This document shows, one piece after another, positions 7,638 through 13,359 of a stretch of 25,750 bases of DNA. How positions within the stretch are numbered: the first letter of the stretch is position 1; each line of letters opens with the position of its first letter. The DNA comes from a virus, in IMG/VR virus record IMGVR_UViG_3300009621_000033, positions 1 to 25,750 of that record, one strand, 5' to 3'. Position numbers and translations under genes: made by a program. The notes beneath the pieces were generated by a model, which ran no database searches, was not told the origin of the DNA, and saw only the letters and a program-made list of their open reading frames with translations.

Positions 7638-8744
7638 TTACTGGATTTCAAACTCAAGGTTGAAGATAATAGCAGTATTGCCGGTCGATGCAGTCCAGTT
7701 GGTCAGAGCAAAGTTTTTGTATAATGTGAAATATGTTGTCGTGCCGCCATAACTGTAAACAAGCCCTTGTCCATATGTCCCATTGTCTGAATAAACGAAA
7801 CTGCCGATGTAACCAAACACCGTATTGTGCGCGAGCGTCGGGAGATATATATCAAGCCCGTTGCCCCCGGAGGTTACGCTTGACCCTGTGAGCGAAAGAA
7901 TCCAGTGCATCCTTTTACCTTCGATGTAGTATCTATTGTAAGCAACATTCCCCGAGACGACCGTCCAAGTGTTGCCACTGCCTAAGAAGTTCGTCGAGCT
8001 GAACGTAGGCGTAGTCCAGACTGGAATGCTGTTGGTTATCGCCCTCCCGACGAAATATGAATTTACCGCATACCTGCTACTATCCGACGCTGGGGGAGTC
8101 GGCACCTTTATCCCGTGAGTTGAATAATTGGCGAACGTGTTTGCTGAATAATTCGAGAAAGCATGGAAACCATTGGCATCGTTGACTGGTATTTGGCTTG
8201 CTGCGGGGCGTGTCGATGGAGCGTATGTGCCAACGGTCGTGGAATTCCCGGCATTTGTCGCATTCACTGCATTCGTGGCCCAGAATACCAGACCTGAATC
8301 GGTAAGCGTCCCTATCGCGATCCATCCGGTATTCGCCCCGTTCCTGATCCGGAGTGTCGGCGGGGAGGTCGAAGTATCACACCAGAATGGGTTGTGGGCA
8401 GAGGTCGTTGTGGGGGCAGTCGGGGAACTGGACATTGAGAGTATGCCCGATGTCACTTCCGCCCTTGTCGCTCGACCGCCGTCCACTGAGGTATAGCTAT
8501 TGAACGCCACTGCCGACGCAGCCCCCACGCTGCCGGGGGTGATAGTAATAGTTTTTGTTCCTGGGGTGTTTACCACCCCCACGATCTTAATGGTCGAGTG
8601 GGAAGTCGGAGCACATATTTTGCCACCAGCAGACGAGAAACAGTTGAACGTGTTGATTATCGGGGTGGCATTGCCGCTGCCGTAGACGACCTGGCCGACG
8701 CAAAACAAAGCGATCGCGAGTATTCCGTAATAGATCGGTTTCAA
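7638..8744 (-). CDS. Tail-fibre-like protein with signal peptide
   Basis: 368 residues, start overlapping the adaptor-like stop (ATGA). MKPIYYGILAIALFCVGQVVYGSG is a predicted Sec signal, a feature that is odd for a fibre made in the cytoplasm. The middle is Ser/Thr/Asn/Pro-rich (TSTSPPTLRIRNGANTGW) as in fibre shafts. The C terminus (RYYIEGKRMHWILSLTGSSV and VFGYIGSFVYSDNGTYGQG) resembles a fibre tip domain. Three to four cysteines lie in the mature first 130 residues. It sits between two adaptor genes. Role: probable receptor-binding or fibre protein, or an exported surface protein. The signal could instead be an N-terminal hydrophobic helix used for virion attachment. Confidence 0.7.
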   Translation of the reverse strand: MKPIYYGILAIALFCVGQVVYGSGNATPIINTFNCFSSAGGKICAPTSHSTIKIVGVVNTPGTKTITITPGSVGAASAVAFNSYTSVDGGRATRAEVTSGILSMSSSPTAPTTTSAHNPFWCDTSTSPPTLRIRNGANTGWIAIGTLTDSGLVFWATNAVNATNAGNSTTVGTYAPSTRPAASQIPVNDANGFHAFSNYSANTFANYSTHGIKVPTPPASDSSRYAVNSYFVGRAITNSIPVWTTPTFSSTNFLGSGNTWTVVSGNVAYNRYYIEGKRMHWILSLTGSSVTSGGNGLDIYLPTLAHNTVFGYIGSFVYSDNGTYGQGLVYSYGGTTTYFTLYKNFALTNWTASTGNTAIIFNLEFEIQ

Positions 8745-9478
8745 TAGAAATCCCCCCTTTTCATGCGTCTGCGCGGTAAAGGCACCGCCCTGGCGTTGAG
8801 CACCGTGTCCACCTCGTTCTGTAGCATGGCCTCGAAGTCCGGATCTGCCTGGATGACGTTCAGCCCCTTGGTGATCACCCGGGGAACGCCCTGGAAAAAC
8901 GCCTGGTCGAACAGCCCGTTGAACGGTATCGGCACATCGGATGTCACGTTCTCGACCGTCTGAGTCGGACTGTCGATTATTGACGGCATCCCGTAATATC
9001 TTGCAAGAATGGAAACCGAGACAAGGCTAGGGTCGAGCGCGGGATAGAAAACAATCTGCGTCAGGCCGAGAAGCTCATATTTATACGGAGAAAGCGCCGT
9101 CTGTCCTTGGAATCGAGCCCGGCTGCCGGTTATCGGCTCAAGGCATCCCGATCGGCCGTAAAGGTCGTAATCGTAGCCGCCGTAACTCTGCGAATTATCA
9201 CTATCCCAATTATCATCGTCATAACTCCCGCTGTAATCGGGATTGTACGGCTTTTCCGCAAGGGAAATGAACCCGTCAGGGAGGTCGTAATAAACCGTGT
9301 CAGGGGTGACGGTCCATGTGTTTTCCATTTGAACGAGCAGATCACTCTTCACTTTGATGAGGCGCTTGGCGATCATCGAAGCGACATAGTTTATTGCTTG
9401 GTAGAATGTCGTGCCGGTCGGCGGGGCTTTGGCAATCCGCGGGAGGGCATCAAGGACTAGTTGCTTAACGGTTGTCAT
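8741..9478 (-). CDS. Probable head-tail adaptor protein
   Basis: 245 residues. The N-terminal helical region (VKQLVLDALPRIA...YQAINYVASMIAKRL) and the pattern YDLPDGFISLAEKPY, then YELLGLTQIVFYPALDP and VSILARYYGMPSIID match adaptor or head-completion-like proteins of short-tailed phages. Such proteins join the portal to the tail. Unusual is an Asp/Tyr-rich insert near residues 78-112 (NPDYSGSYDDDNWDSD, then YGGYDYDLYGRSG), which is low-complexity and may bind cations or be a surface loop. It overlaps both neighbours by four bases. The call is by eye; the alternative is another connector component. Confidence 0.66.
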   Translation of the reverse strand: MTTVKQLVLDALPRIAKAPPTGTTFYQAINYVASMIAKRLIKVKSDLLVQMENTWTVTPDTVYYDLPDGFISLAEKPYNPDYSGSYDDDNWDSDNSQSYGGYDYDLYGRSGCLEPITGSRARFQGQTALSPYKYELLGLTQIVFYPALDPSLVSVSILARYYGMPSIIDSPTQTVENVTSDVPIPFNGLFDQAFFQGVPRVITKGLNVIQADPDFEAMLQNEVDTVLNARAVPLPRRRMKRGDFY

Positions 9479-9759
9479 GATAAACGGTCCTCCGGATCAT
9501 AGAGGCGGCGCCCTCCAGGCGATACAGCATCTACTGCTTTTTTGCACCCTTCGCAGTGCATAATGGTCAGCAATATCTGGTCAACCTTGCCATCAGTAGT
9601 CTTCTGCCCTTTGACGAAACTCTTGCCTACCCATACCAGCACCCCCATAAGGGCTCCCCCGACTGCACCGATTACACTCACGAGCAGTTTTACAGCCGTC
9701 CATATTACCGGCATTATCGCATTATACATCTCTAAAGATGGTTGGATAGGTGTCGTCAT
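9475..9759 (-). CDS. Small membrane protein with CxxC, holin-like candidate
   Basis: 94 residues. AAGGGGG precedes the ATG at 9759. A single long hydrophobic segment (about 18-46, VIWTAVKLLVSVIGAVGGALMGVLVWVG) is followed by a charged region with HCEGCKKAV near 70 and a basic tail. The topology suits a one-pass inner-membrane protein with a cytoplasmic C terminus. It might be a holin, an antiholin or an i-spanin-like protein; none is clear. The CEGC pair may bind metal or form a disulfide. The stop overlaps the adaptor-like gene start (ATGA). Confidence 0.65.
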   Translation of the reverse strand: MTTPIQPSLEMYNAIMPVIWTAVKLLVSVIGAVGGALMGVLVWVGKSFVKGQKTTDGKVDQILLTIMHCEGCKKAVDAVSPGGRRLYDPEDRLS

Positions 9760-9774
9760 GCCGCCCCCTTTTTG

Positions 9775-10572
9775 TTACCCCGCCATTTTCAGCGCCGCCA
9801 TCTGCGCTTCCCAGTCGGCAACGGTCATGCCTATAGGAGTTATCCCGGTCGTGTCCGTCCAGTCCTGAGAGATGAAAGAATAGACCTCATCAACGAATGC
9901 GTCAAAGAAAGCCTGAGTCATGCCGTACTTTCTCCCCCATGAAATCACAGGGTAGGTTCCCGCCACATTGTAGCCCGGCAGAATGACGCAATGCCCTCCA
10001 ACTGTGTCCGTCACGTCCACGCCAGCGGGAACATCCCACACATCCGGCGGGGTCATCGGGTTGCCCTGCGCATCGTACATCAGGAAGCGGGGAACCTCGA
10101 AGCCGATATAGACCAGGCCCGATTCGTAGATGCACTCCTTCACATCCTGTGTATTGCGCGGGTCCGTCTCGAAGAATCCAAGGAGCTTTTCTGCGGTCGT
10201 GCCGTCACCGATAGGAAAGCCGGTATTGACGCAGTACCCGAGCACGTCCTGCTCGACGCCACCCTTGTCGGTGTTGGGGTCGTTGGGGTCATAACCGCAG
10301 GCCTGTTCATAAAGGGCCTGGACGCAGTTGTCCGATTCGGTGATGATGTTCTTTGCCGCCCATTGGGTAAGCACCTGCCGGGCATGGTAGACACCAGCGC
10401 AAGTGCAATCCCCTTCTGCATCGTTGAGCATCATTCCCACGTCGACAGGGAGTCCGGGCGTGTAATCGCAAGAATCGGGAATCAAGAGTGTCTTTTCCCG
10501 GCGCATGGTGAGGGCCGAGTAGTGAGGAATGAAAGGATAGAATTTACGGGGCAACCGCCCGAGTTGGAACAT
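9775..10572 (-). CDS. Papain-like (C1-type fold) protein
   Basis: 265 residues from the ATG at 10572; GGAGG is five bases upstream, so a TTG start four codons earlier is less likely. GDCTCAGVYHARQV (Cys56/Cys58), then TDTVGGHCVILPGYN (His194) and PVISWGRKYG (Trp212) follow the Cys-His-Asn/Trp order of papain-type (C1) proteases. Similar proteins of this length and order (GxMLNDxxGDCT, then YEQACGY, GGVEQDVL) are widespread in phages and proteobacteria; their function is not established to my knowledge. The active-site Asn is not seen in the expected position (S-W-G instead), so activity is uncertain. No signal peptide. It sits between two lysis-region proteins; a virion peptidase or structural role is possible. 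Confidence 0.7.
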   Translation of the reverse strand: MFQLGRLPRKFYPFIPHYSALTMRREKTLLIPDSCDYTPGLPVDVGMMLNDAEGDCTCAGVYHARQVLTQWAAKNIITESDNCVQALYEQACGYDPNDPNTDKGGVEQDVLGYCVNTGFPIGDGTTAEKLLGFFETDPRNTQDVKECIYESGLVYIGFEVPRFLMYDAQGNPMTPPDVWDVPAGVDVTDTVGGHCVILPGYNVAGTYPVISWGRKYGMTQAFFDAFVDEVYSFISQDWTDTTGITPIGMTVADWEAQMAALKMAG

Positions 10573-10582
10573 ATCAACCTCC

Positions 10583-10607
10583 AAAACTAGGGGCGGCGGA
10601 CCGCCCC
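10583..10607 (-). terminator. Hairpin with T-rich tail before the papain-like gene
   Basis: On the minus strand GGGGCGG (10607-10601) pairs with CCGCCCC (10596-10590) over a four-base TCCG loop, followed by TAGTTTT. A 7-bp GC stem with a T-rich tail looks like a rho-independent terminator, although a G-rich ribosome site (GGAGG) follows at once, so it may instead regulate that gene's translation. Confidence 0.55.
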
Positions 10608-10641
10608 GTTACCAAAAGGCTGGCAGATCAAGTCCGTGGTG

Positions 10642-10953
10642 TCAGGTCGTGGGCTCGACCGGCGGCGGGTCGGGGACCGGCGGCACGAACGACGGGTCGA
10701 TCTTCTTGGCGATTGCCACCGACGCAGTATAGACTGCATTGGCGATCTTCAGGATGTTGGCGCCGTAGAGTTTGATCAGGCCGGGGATCAGGTTGGTCTG
10801 GAAACCGGTGAAGGTAATCCCGGCAGCGGCGAGCGCGTCGCCCAGGTCGGTAATGTCCCCTTGGAACTGGGCACTTTCAGCGAACTGTACGAAATTGATG
10901 AGCTTTACATCTGCGTTAATTTCATCTTCCAGAATCTTGTTGATGAGTGACAT
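10642..10953 (-). CDS. Small protein with Pro-rich tail, unknown
   Basis: 103 residues. The frame is open farther upstream, but ATG at 10953 has AAAGGAG seven bases before it and begins two bases after the preceding stop (TAG GC ATG), so I use it. It starts with an acidic helix (LINKILEDEINADV), then a mildly hydrophobic middle (GITFTGFQTNLIPGLIKLYG, IANAVYTASVAIA) and a proline-rich tail (FVPPVPDPPPVEPTT). The hydrophobic middle might be membrane associated. It lies in the lysis region after the holin candidate; an antiholin or virion role are guesses. Not recognised. Confidence 0.66.
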   Translation of the reverse strand: MSLINKILEDEINADVKLINFVQFAESAQFQGDITDLGDALAAAGITFTGFQTNLIPGLIKLYGANILKIANAVYTASVAIAKKIDPSFVPPVPDPPPVEPTT

Positions 10954-10955
10954 GC

Positions 10956-11153
10956 CTAAACTCCTTTCATTGCCGGGTCTTGCCCGGCTGGTTCTGGGGG
11001 GCTTGCGTCCCCCTGTTTTTGTGATGTCCCTGGCCGGAGTATGGCACCCATGATGCCGAGACACACCCCGGCGGTTATCCCGTCCTTTGCATAAACAGCA
11101 TAAGCCCCAATTCCCGCGACCGCAAGTGAAAAAATCAGTTTATCCCAGTCCAT
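10956..11153 (-). CDS. Small membrane protein, holin candidate
   Basis: 65 residues from the ATG at 11153. Upstream in-frame starts exist (11186, 11159), but the RBS-like AAAGGGG spacing favours 11153, and the longer form would overlap the previous gene more. Two hydrophobic segments (LIFSLAVAGIGAYAVYA and ITAGVCLGIMGAIL) separated by KDG could span the membrane as a hairpin, followed by a polar, Pro/Gly-rich tail (SPPEPAGQDPA). Size, topology and neighbours fit a class II holin. Holins open the inner membrane at the end of infection. No sequence family is recognised, so this remains a candidate. Confidence 0.62.
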   Translation of the reverse strand: MDWDKLIFSLAVAGIGAYAVYAKDGITAGVCLGIMGAILRPGTSQKQGDASPPEPAGQDPAMKGV

Positions 11154-11646
11154 GACCATCCCCTTTCTGGTATTTAATCCACGCATTTATTTGTGCGGCG
11201 AGCCGTCTATACATGAAATCAGGGGCCATGCCTTGTGCCGCCATCCCGAGCAGCAAACCGATTGATTGAATGGACGCGCCTACCGCCTCGCTGCATATCC
11301 AGACGTGATCATCCTCAACGAGCAGGGGAATCGGGAGAAATGCGGTGAAGATAATAATCCATCCATATTTTGGCTTCACAAGAAACACGCCCCCTGCGGC
11401 AATTAATTCAGCCTGGGCCCTGACAATCTTCTCCTGAGCCTTGGTGCAGGCAATCGGTATGCAGTCCCAGGCGCCCGGTTCCATATCGATGTGATCTTTG
11501 AAAGAAGGCCCGTTGTCCTCGTCTCGGGAAGAAAAGAACTTGCCATCGGAAAACTGGAGCTCAACATGGCAATGATGCCCACTAAAGAACATGATCACGC
11601 TGCCGAAGAATGACGTCGCCTTTTTCTTGAACCATACGCGCATCAT
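11140..11646 (-). CDS. Permuted NlpC/P60-like (YiiX-type) protein
   Basis: 168 residues. Start either ATG at 11646 (ATGA overlap) or 11643. SGHHCHVELQFSDG carries His27 near the front and DDHVWICSEAVG carries Cys118 in a CSE motif; this order, His early and Cys late, is that of circularly permuted papain-like NlpC/P60 proteins (YiiX/YebB type), which hydrolyse peptide or acyl bonds. Two hydrophobic patches (about 95-110 and 125-135) may be buried or membrane-facing. It lies between the lipoprotein and the small membrane protein, so a cell-wall or lysis role is possible. The family call is by eye from the motif order; the catalytic pairing is inferred. Confidence 0.66.
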   Translation of the reverse strand: MMRVWFKKKATSFFGSVIMFFSGHHCHVELQFSDGKFFSSRDEDNGPSFKDHIDMEPGAWDCIPIACTKAQEKIVRAQAELIAAGGVFLVKPKYGWIIIFTAFLPIPLLVEDDHVWICSEAVGASIQSIGLLLGMAAQGMAPDFMYRRLAAQINAWIKYQKGDGHGLG

Positions 11647-11879
11647 TTGATATCCAAAGCGTTATCAAGTTCTCTTGCGTCGTCAAGGGACTTCTGGCAG
11701 GCTACCGGGTTTGCTTTACACCATGCCGCCCATTCCTGCGCTTGTTGTTTGCCCGCCGCATCGTTCTTTTTTGTCAAGTCAACAGAGCTAATAACCCCTG
11801 CCCCGCTGAACTTCTCGTTGTGGGAGGTCACACACCCCTGCATCATCAATACTGCCGCCAGAATCAAGAGAGTTTTCAT
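11643..11879 (-). CDS. Small lipoprotein in the lysis region (possible outer spanin)
   Basis: 78 residues; start overlaps the lysozyme stop (ATGA). MKTLLILAAVLMMQGC is a lipoprotein signal: Lys2, hydrophobic core and MQGC at the lipobox, so the mature protein would be a lipid-anchored 63-residue peptide. The mature part is helical and charged with two more Cys (CKANPVACQKSL). It sits right after lysozyme, where Rz1-type outer spanins often lie, but it lacks the proline-rich sequence and no obvious inner spanin partner is beside it. A periplasmic lipoprotein of the lysis module is the safest call; spanin is possible. The next gene overlaps by four bases. Confidence 0.72.
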   Translation of the reverse strand: MKTLLILAAVLMMQGCVTSHNEKFSGAGVISSVDLTKKNDAAGKQQAQEWAAWCKANPVACQKSLDDARELDNALDIK

Positions 11880-12313
11880 ACTGTTGCTCCTTTCCTTAGT
11901 TCTTCCACAATTCTATTGCTGCGGCCGGGGGCACCCCCGGAGTTTTTAAGCTGCCGATACCAAAGACTGTCCATTGCCTGATCTGCCGCCTCGTCCCAAT
12001 TATCGGCCTTAATTGCGGCAACCATGTTGTGGAAGCCCTCAACTCCGGCCTTGCCAAGGTTGAACACCATGTTAACGAGCGCCCCCTGACGAACATCATC
12101 CATCGGCTGATCGGCAAAGATTTCGTGAAACTCCTGGATGGCCTGGTCTACCCGGCGGCCGAGTAGGATGGTTGCCGTCTCTTCCGAGATAGTGGAACTT
12201 TGCCCTGGCGCACAGCATCCGTAACCATACGTCCATTGTTTGTTATCCCAGAAAGCGGATGCCGTAAATCCTTCATCAATCTTCAACTGATTTATTATCG
12301 CGTCTCTGTTCAT
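11876..12313 (-). CDS. Lysozyme (GH24 / T4-type endolysin)
   Basis: 145 residues. Phage lysozyme of the GH24 family cuts the glycan chain of peptidoglycan. The catalytic triad region is visible: Glu14 in LKIDEGFTASAFWD, Asp23, and Thr28 in WTYGYG. The interval from Asp to Thr is one residue shorter than in T4 lysozyme (5 rather than 6), which is a small oddity, though the T4-type E-8aa-D arrangement is intact. The rest (ALVNMVFNLG, LWYRQLKNSGGAPGRSNRIVEEL) matches the conserved C-terminal lobe. No signal or anchor sequence, so release needs a holin. GGAGG precedes the ATG at 12313. The next gene overlaps by four bases (ATGA). Confidence 0.92.
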   Translation of the reverse strand: MNRDAIINQLKIDEGFTASAFWDNKQWTYGYGCCAPGQSSTISEETATILLGRRVDQAIQEFHEIFADQPMDDVRQGALVNMVFNLGKAGVEGFHNMVAAIKADNWDEAADQAMDSLWYRQLKNSGGAPGRSNRIVEELRKGATV

Positions 12314-12484
12314 ATTTGCCTCCAGCGTTTTATTTAATCAGGATGCGCCGCCCCCTGAGTTAGACCATAGTAAGGGCCAGGAACAATGACAGAATCCCCT
12401 GGGTTATCAAGGCATCACCCCCCCCCCATTTTCAGCATCCAGATATGAGCGCCACTGAGGACGCCCATAATTCGACGTTGAAAA
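12314..12484 (-). other. Intergenic gap with a ten-G tract and a tiny split reading frame
   Basis: On the minus strand a run of ten G lies at 12427-12418. An ATG at 12468 opens a 17-residue frame (MGVLSGAHIWMLKMGGG) that stops just after the run. Loss of one G would extend it to 35 residues ending ITQGILSLFLALTMV at 12360, a hydrophobic tail. No ribosome site precedes the ATG. I see no terminator. The lysozyme ribosome site (GGAGG) ends the gap. Treat as non-coding unless shown otherwise. Confidence 0.35.
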
Positions 12485-13120
12485 TTAGAATCTGCCACCG
12501 TATACCTGCAACATAATCATTGCGGTAGCCGGGAGGTCTTTCGGAATCCAGCCAAGGCTTTGAAGCGCCTGGAGTTCTTCCATGGTCAGCCCCTTGGCAA
12601 CGTACATCATGCCCCTAACCGAACTGGAGACGGTCGGAGGGGTGATGGTAAAGGTCGCCCCGTTGCCGGTCGCCGCGGCAGAGGTGAAGGTGTAGAATGC
12701 CATGGCGTGCGTAGTGGTGCTGTTGTAAAGCTGAGCGCAGTCAGCGGTAATACCGGTGCCGTCGGTTGCGGTCCAGACGAGGCCACCGGTGCAGTTGAAA
12801 TCAGAGGCCAACGGAGAACTGCCGGCGGTCGCAGCGGCGGTGCAGGAAGTGAGGGTATTCCCCCCAGCGGTGTAGCCATGCGCCGTGTCGAGGTCGGTAA
12901 AAGTGGCCGAAGAAGTGGTGCCGGTGTTAATCGAAGTGTTGGCCGACTGCAAACCGAGGCTCATCCTGATAGTCGGACCCGGACTGCCGGTAATAAATGC
13001 CGCAGTCAGCGCATCTTGTTTCGCCTGCTGTGTCATGCCAGCGGTAAAAGCTGCGAAAGCGTTACTGGTCAGGCCGACCAGCAGGCATACGGTCAATAGT
13101 GACCAGTAAAACTTTTTCAT
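12485..13120 (-). CDS. Exported phage-type protein, unknown role
   Basis: 211 residues. MKKFYWSLLTVCLLVGLTSNAFA is a strong Sec signal with an AFA cut at 23. The mature N terminus (MTQQAKQDALTAAF) and the later series GYTAGGNTL, DFNCTGGLVWTATDGTGI and CAQLYNSTTTHAMAFYTF match a pattern common in tailed-phage virion proteins, which normally start cytoplasmically with the same QQAKxxAL motif and no signal peptide. The C terminus (MTMEELQALQSLGWIPKDLP) is probably a terminal helix-turn. AAGGAGG is eight bases from the ATG. So a virion-type protein seems to have gained an export signal. The function is unknown. It is followed by a 171-base gap containing a G tract. Confidence 0.74.
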   Translation of the reverse strand: MKKFYWSLLTVCLLVGLTSNAFAAFTAGMTQQAKQDALTAAFITGSPGPTIRMSLGLQSANTSINTGTTSSATFTDLDTAHGYTAGGNTLTSCTAAATAGSSPLASDFNCTGGLVWTATDGTGITADCAQLYNSTTTHAMAFYTFTSAAATGNGATFTITPPTVSSSVRGMMYVAKGLTMEELQALQSLGWIPKDLPATAMIMLQVYGGRF

Positions 13121-13135
13121 AAGAAATGCCTCCTT

Positions 13136-13151
13136 GCTGCTCTTTAGCAGC
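13136..13151 (-). other. Stem-loop just upstream of the 211-residue gene's ribosome site
   Basis: The minus strand reads GCTGCTAAAGAGCAGC, a perfect 6-bp stem with a four-base loop. It is directly followed by AAGGAGG and the ATG at 13120. The hairpin could expose or stabilise the leader; there is no T run, so it is not a terminator. Role is inference. Confidence 0.45.
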
Positions 13152-13172
13152 GGTTGTGCGCTTGTGCGCGGG

Positions 13173-13346
13173 TTATTGAATCTTCACGTTGACCGATTGT
13201 TTGTCTCCATCCTTGAATGTTGCCACGGTGCATTTACGAGCCACCGAAGCAATGCCGCCTTGCGAAAGTTGCTGCGCTGGTTTCTGCGGCGGGGTGGTAG
13301 CGCACCCGGCGCAAAGCACAATCCCCAAAATCATCCACTTCTTCAT
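13173..13346 (-). CDS. Small lipoprotein (57 residues)
   Basis: Short gene between the large lectin-like protein and the 211-residue exported protein. It starts at the ATG at 13346 and stops with TAA at 13175-13173. AAAGGAG lies seven bases before the start, and the upstream stop is only 13 bases away. The N terminus MKKWMILGIVLCAGCATT has two Lys, a hydrophobic core and a cysteine after A-G, which is a plausible but slightly imperfect lipobox (C at -3). The rest is small, ending in KCTVATFKDGDKQSVNVKIQ, a possible beta hairpin. I know no family. It could be an outer-membrane anchored partner of the neighbouring exported proteins, or an o-spanin-like protein; it lacks the proline-rich part of Rz1. 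Confidence 0.72.
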   Translation of the reverse strand: MKKWMILGIVLCAGCATTPPQKPAQQLSQGGIASVARKCTVATFKDGDKQSVNVKIQ

Positions 13347-13359
13347 TCCTTTTCTCCTT

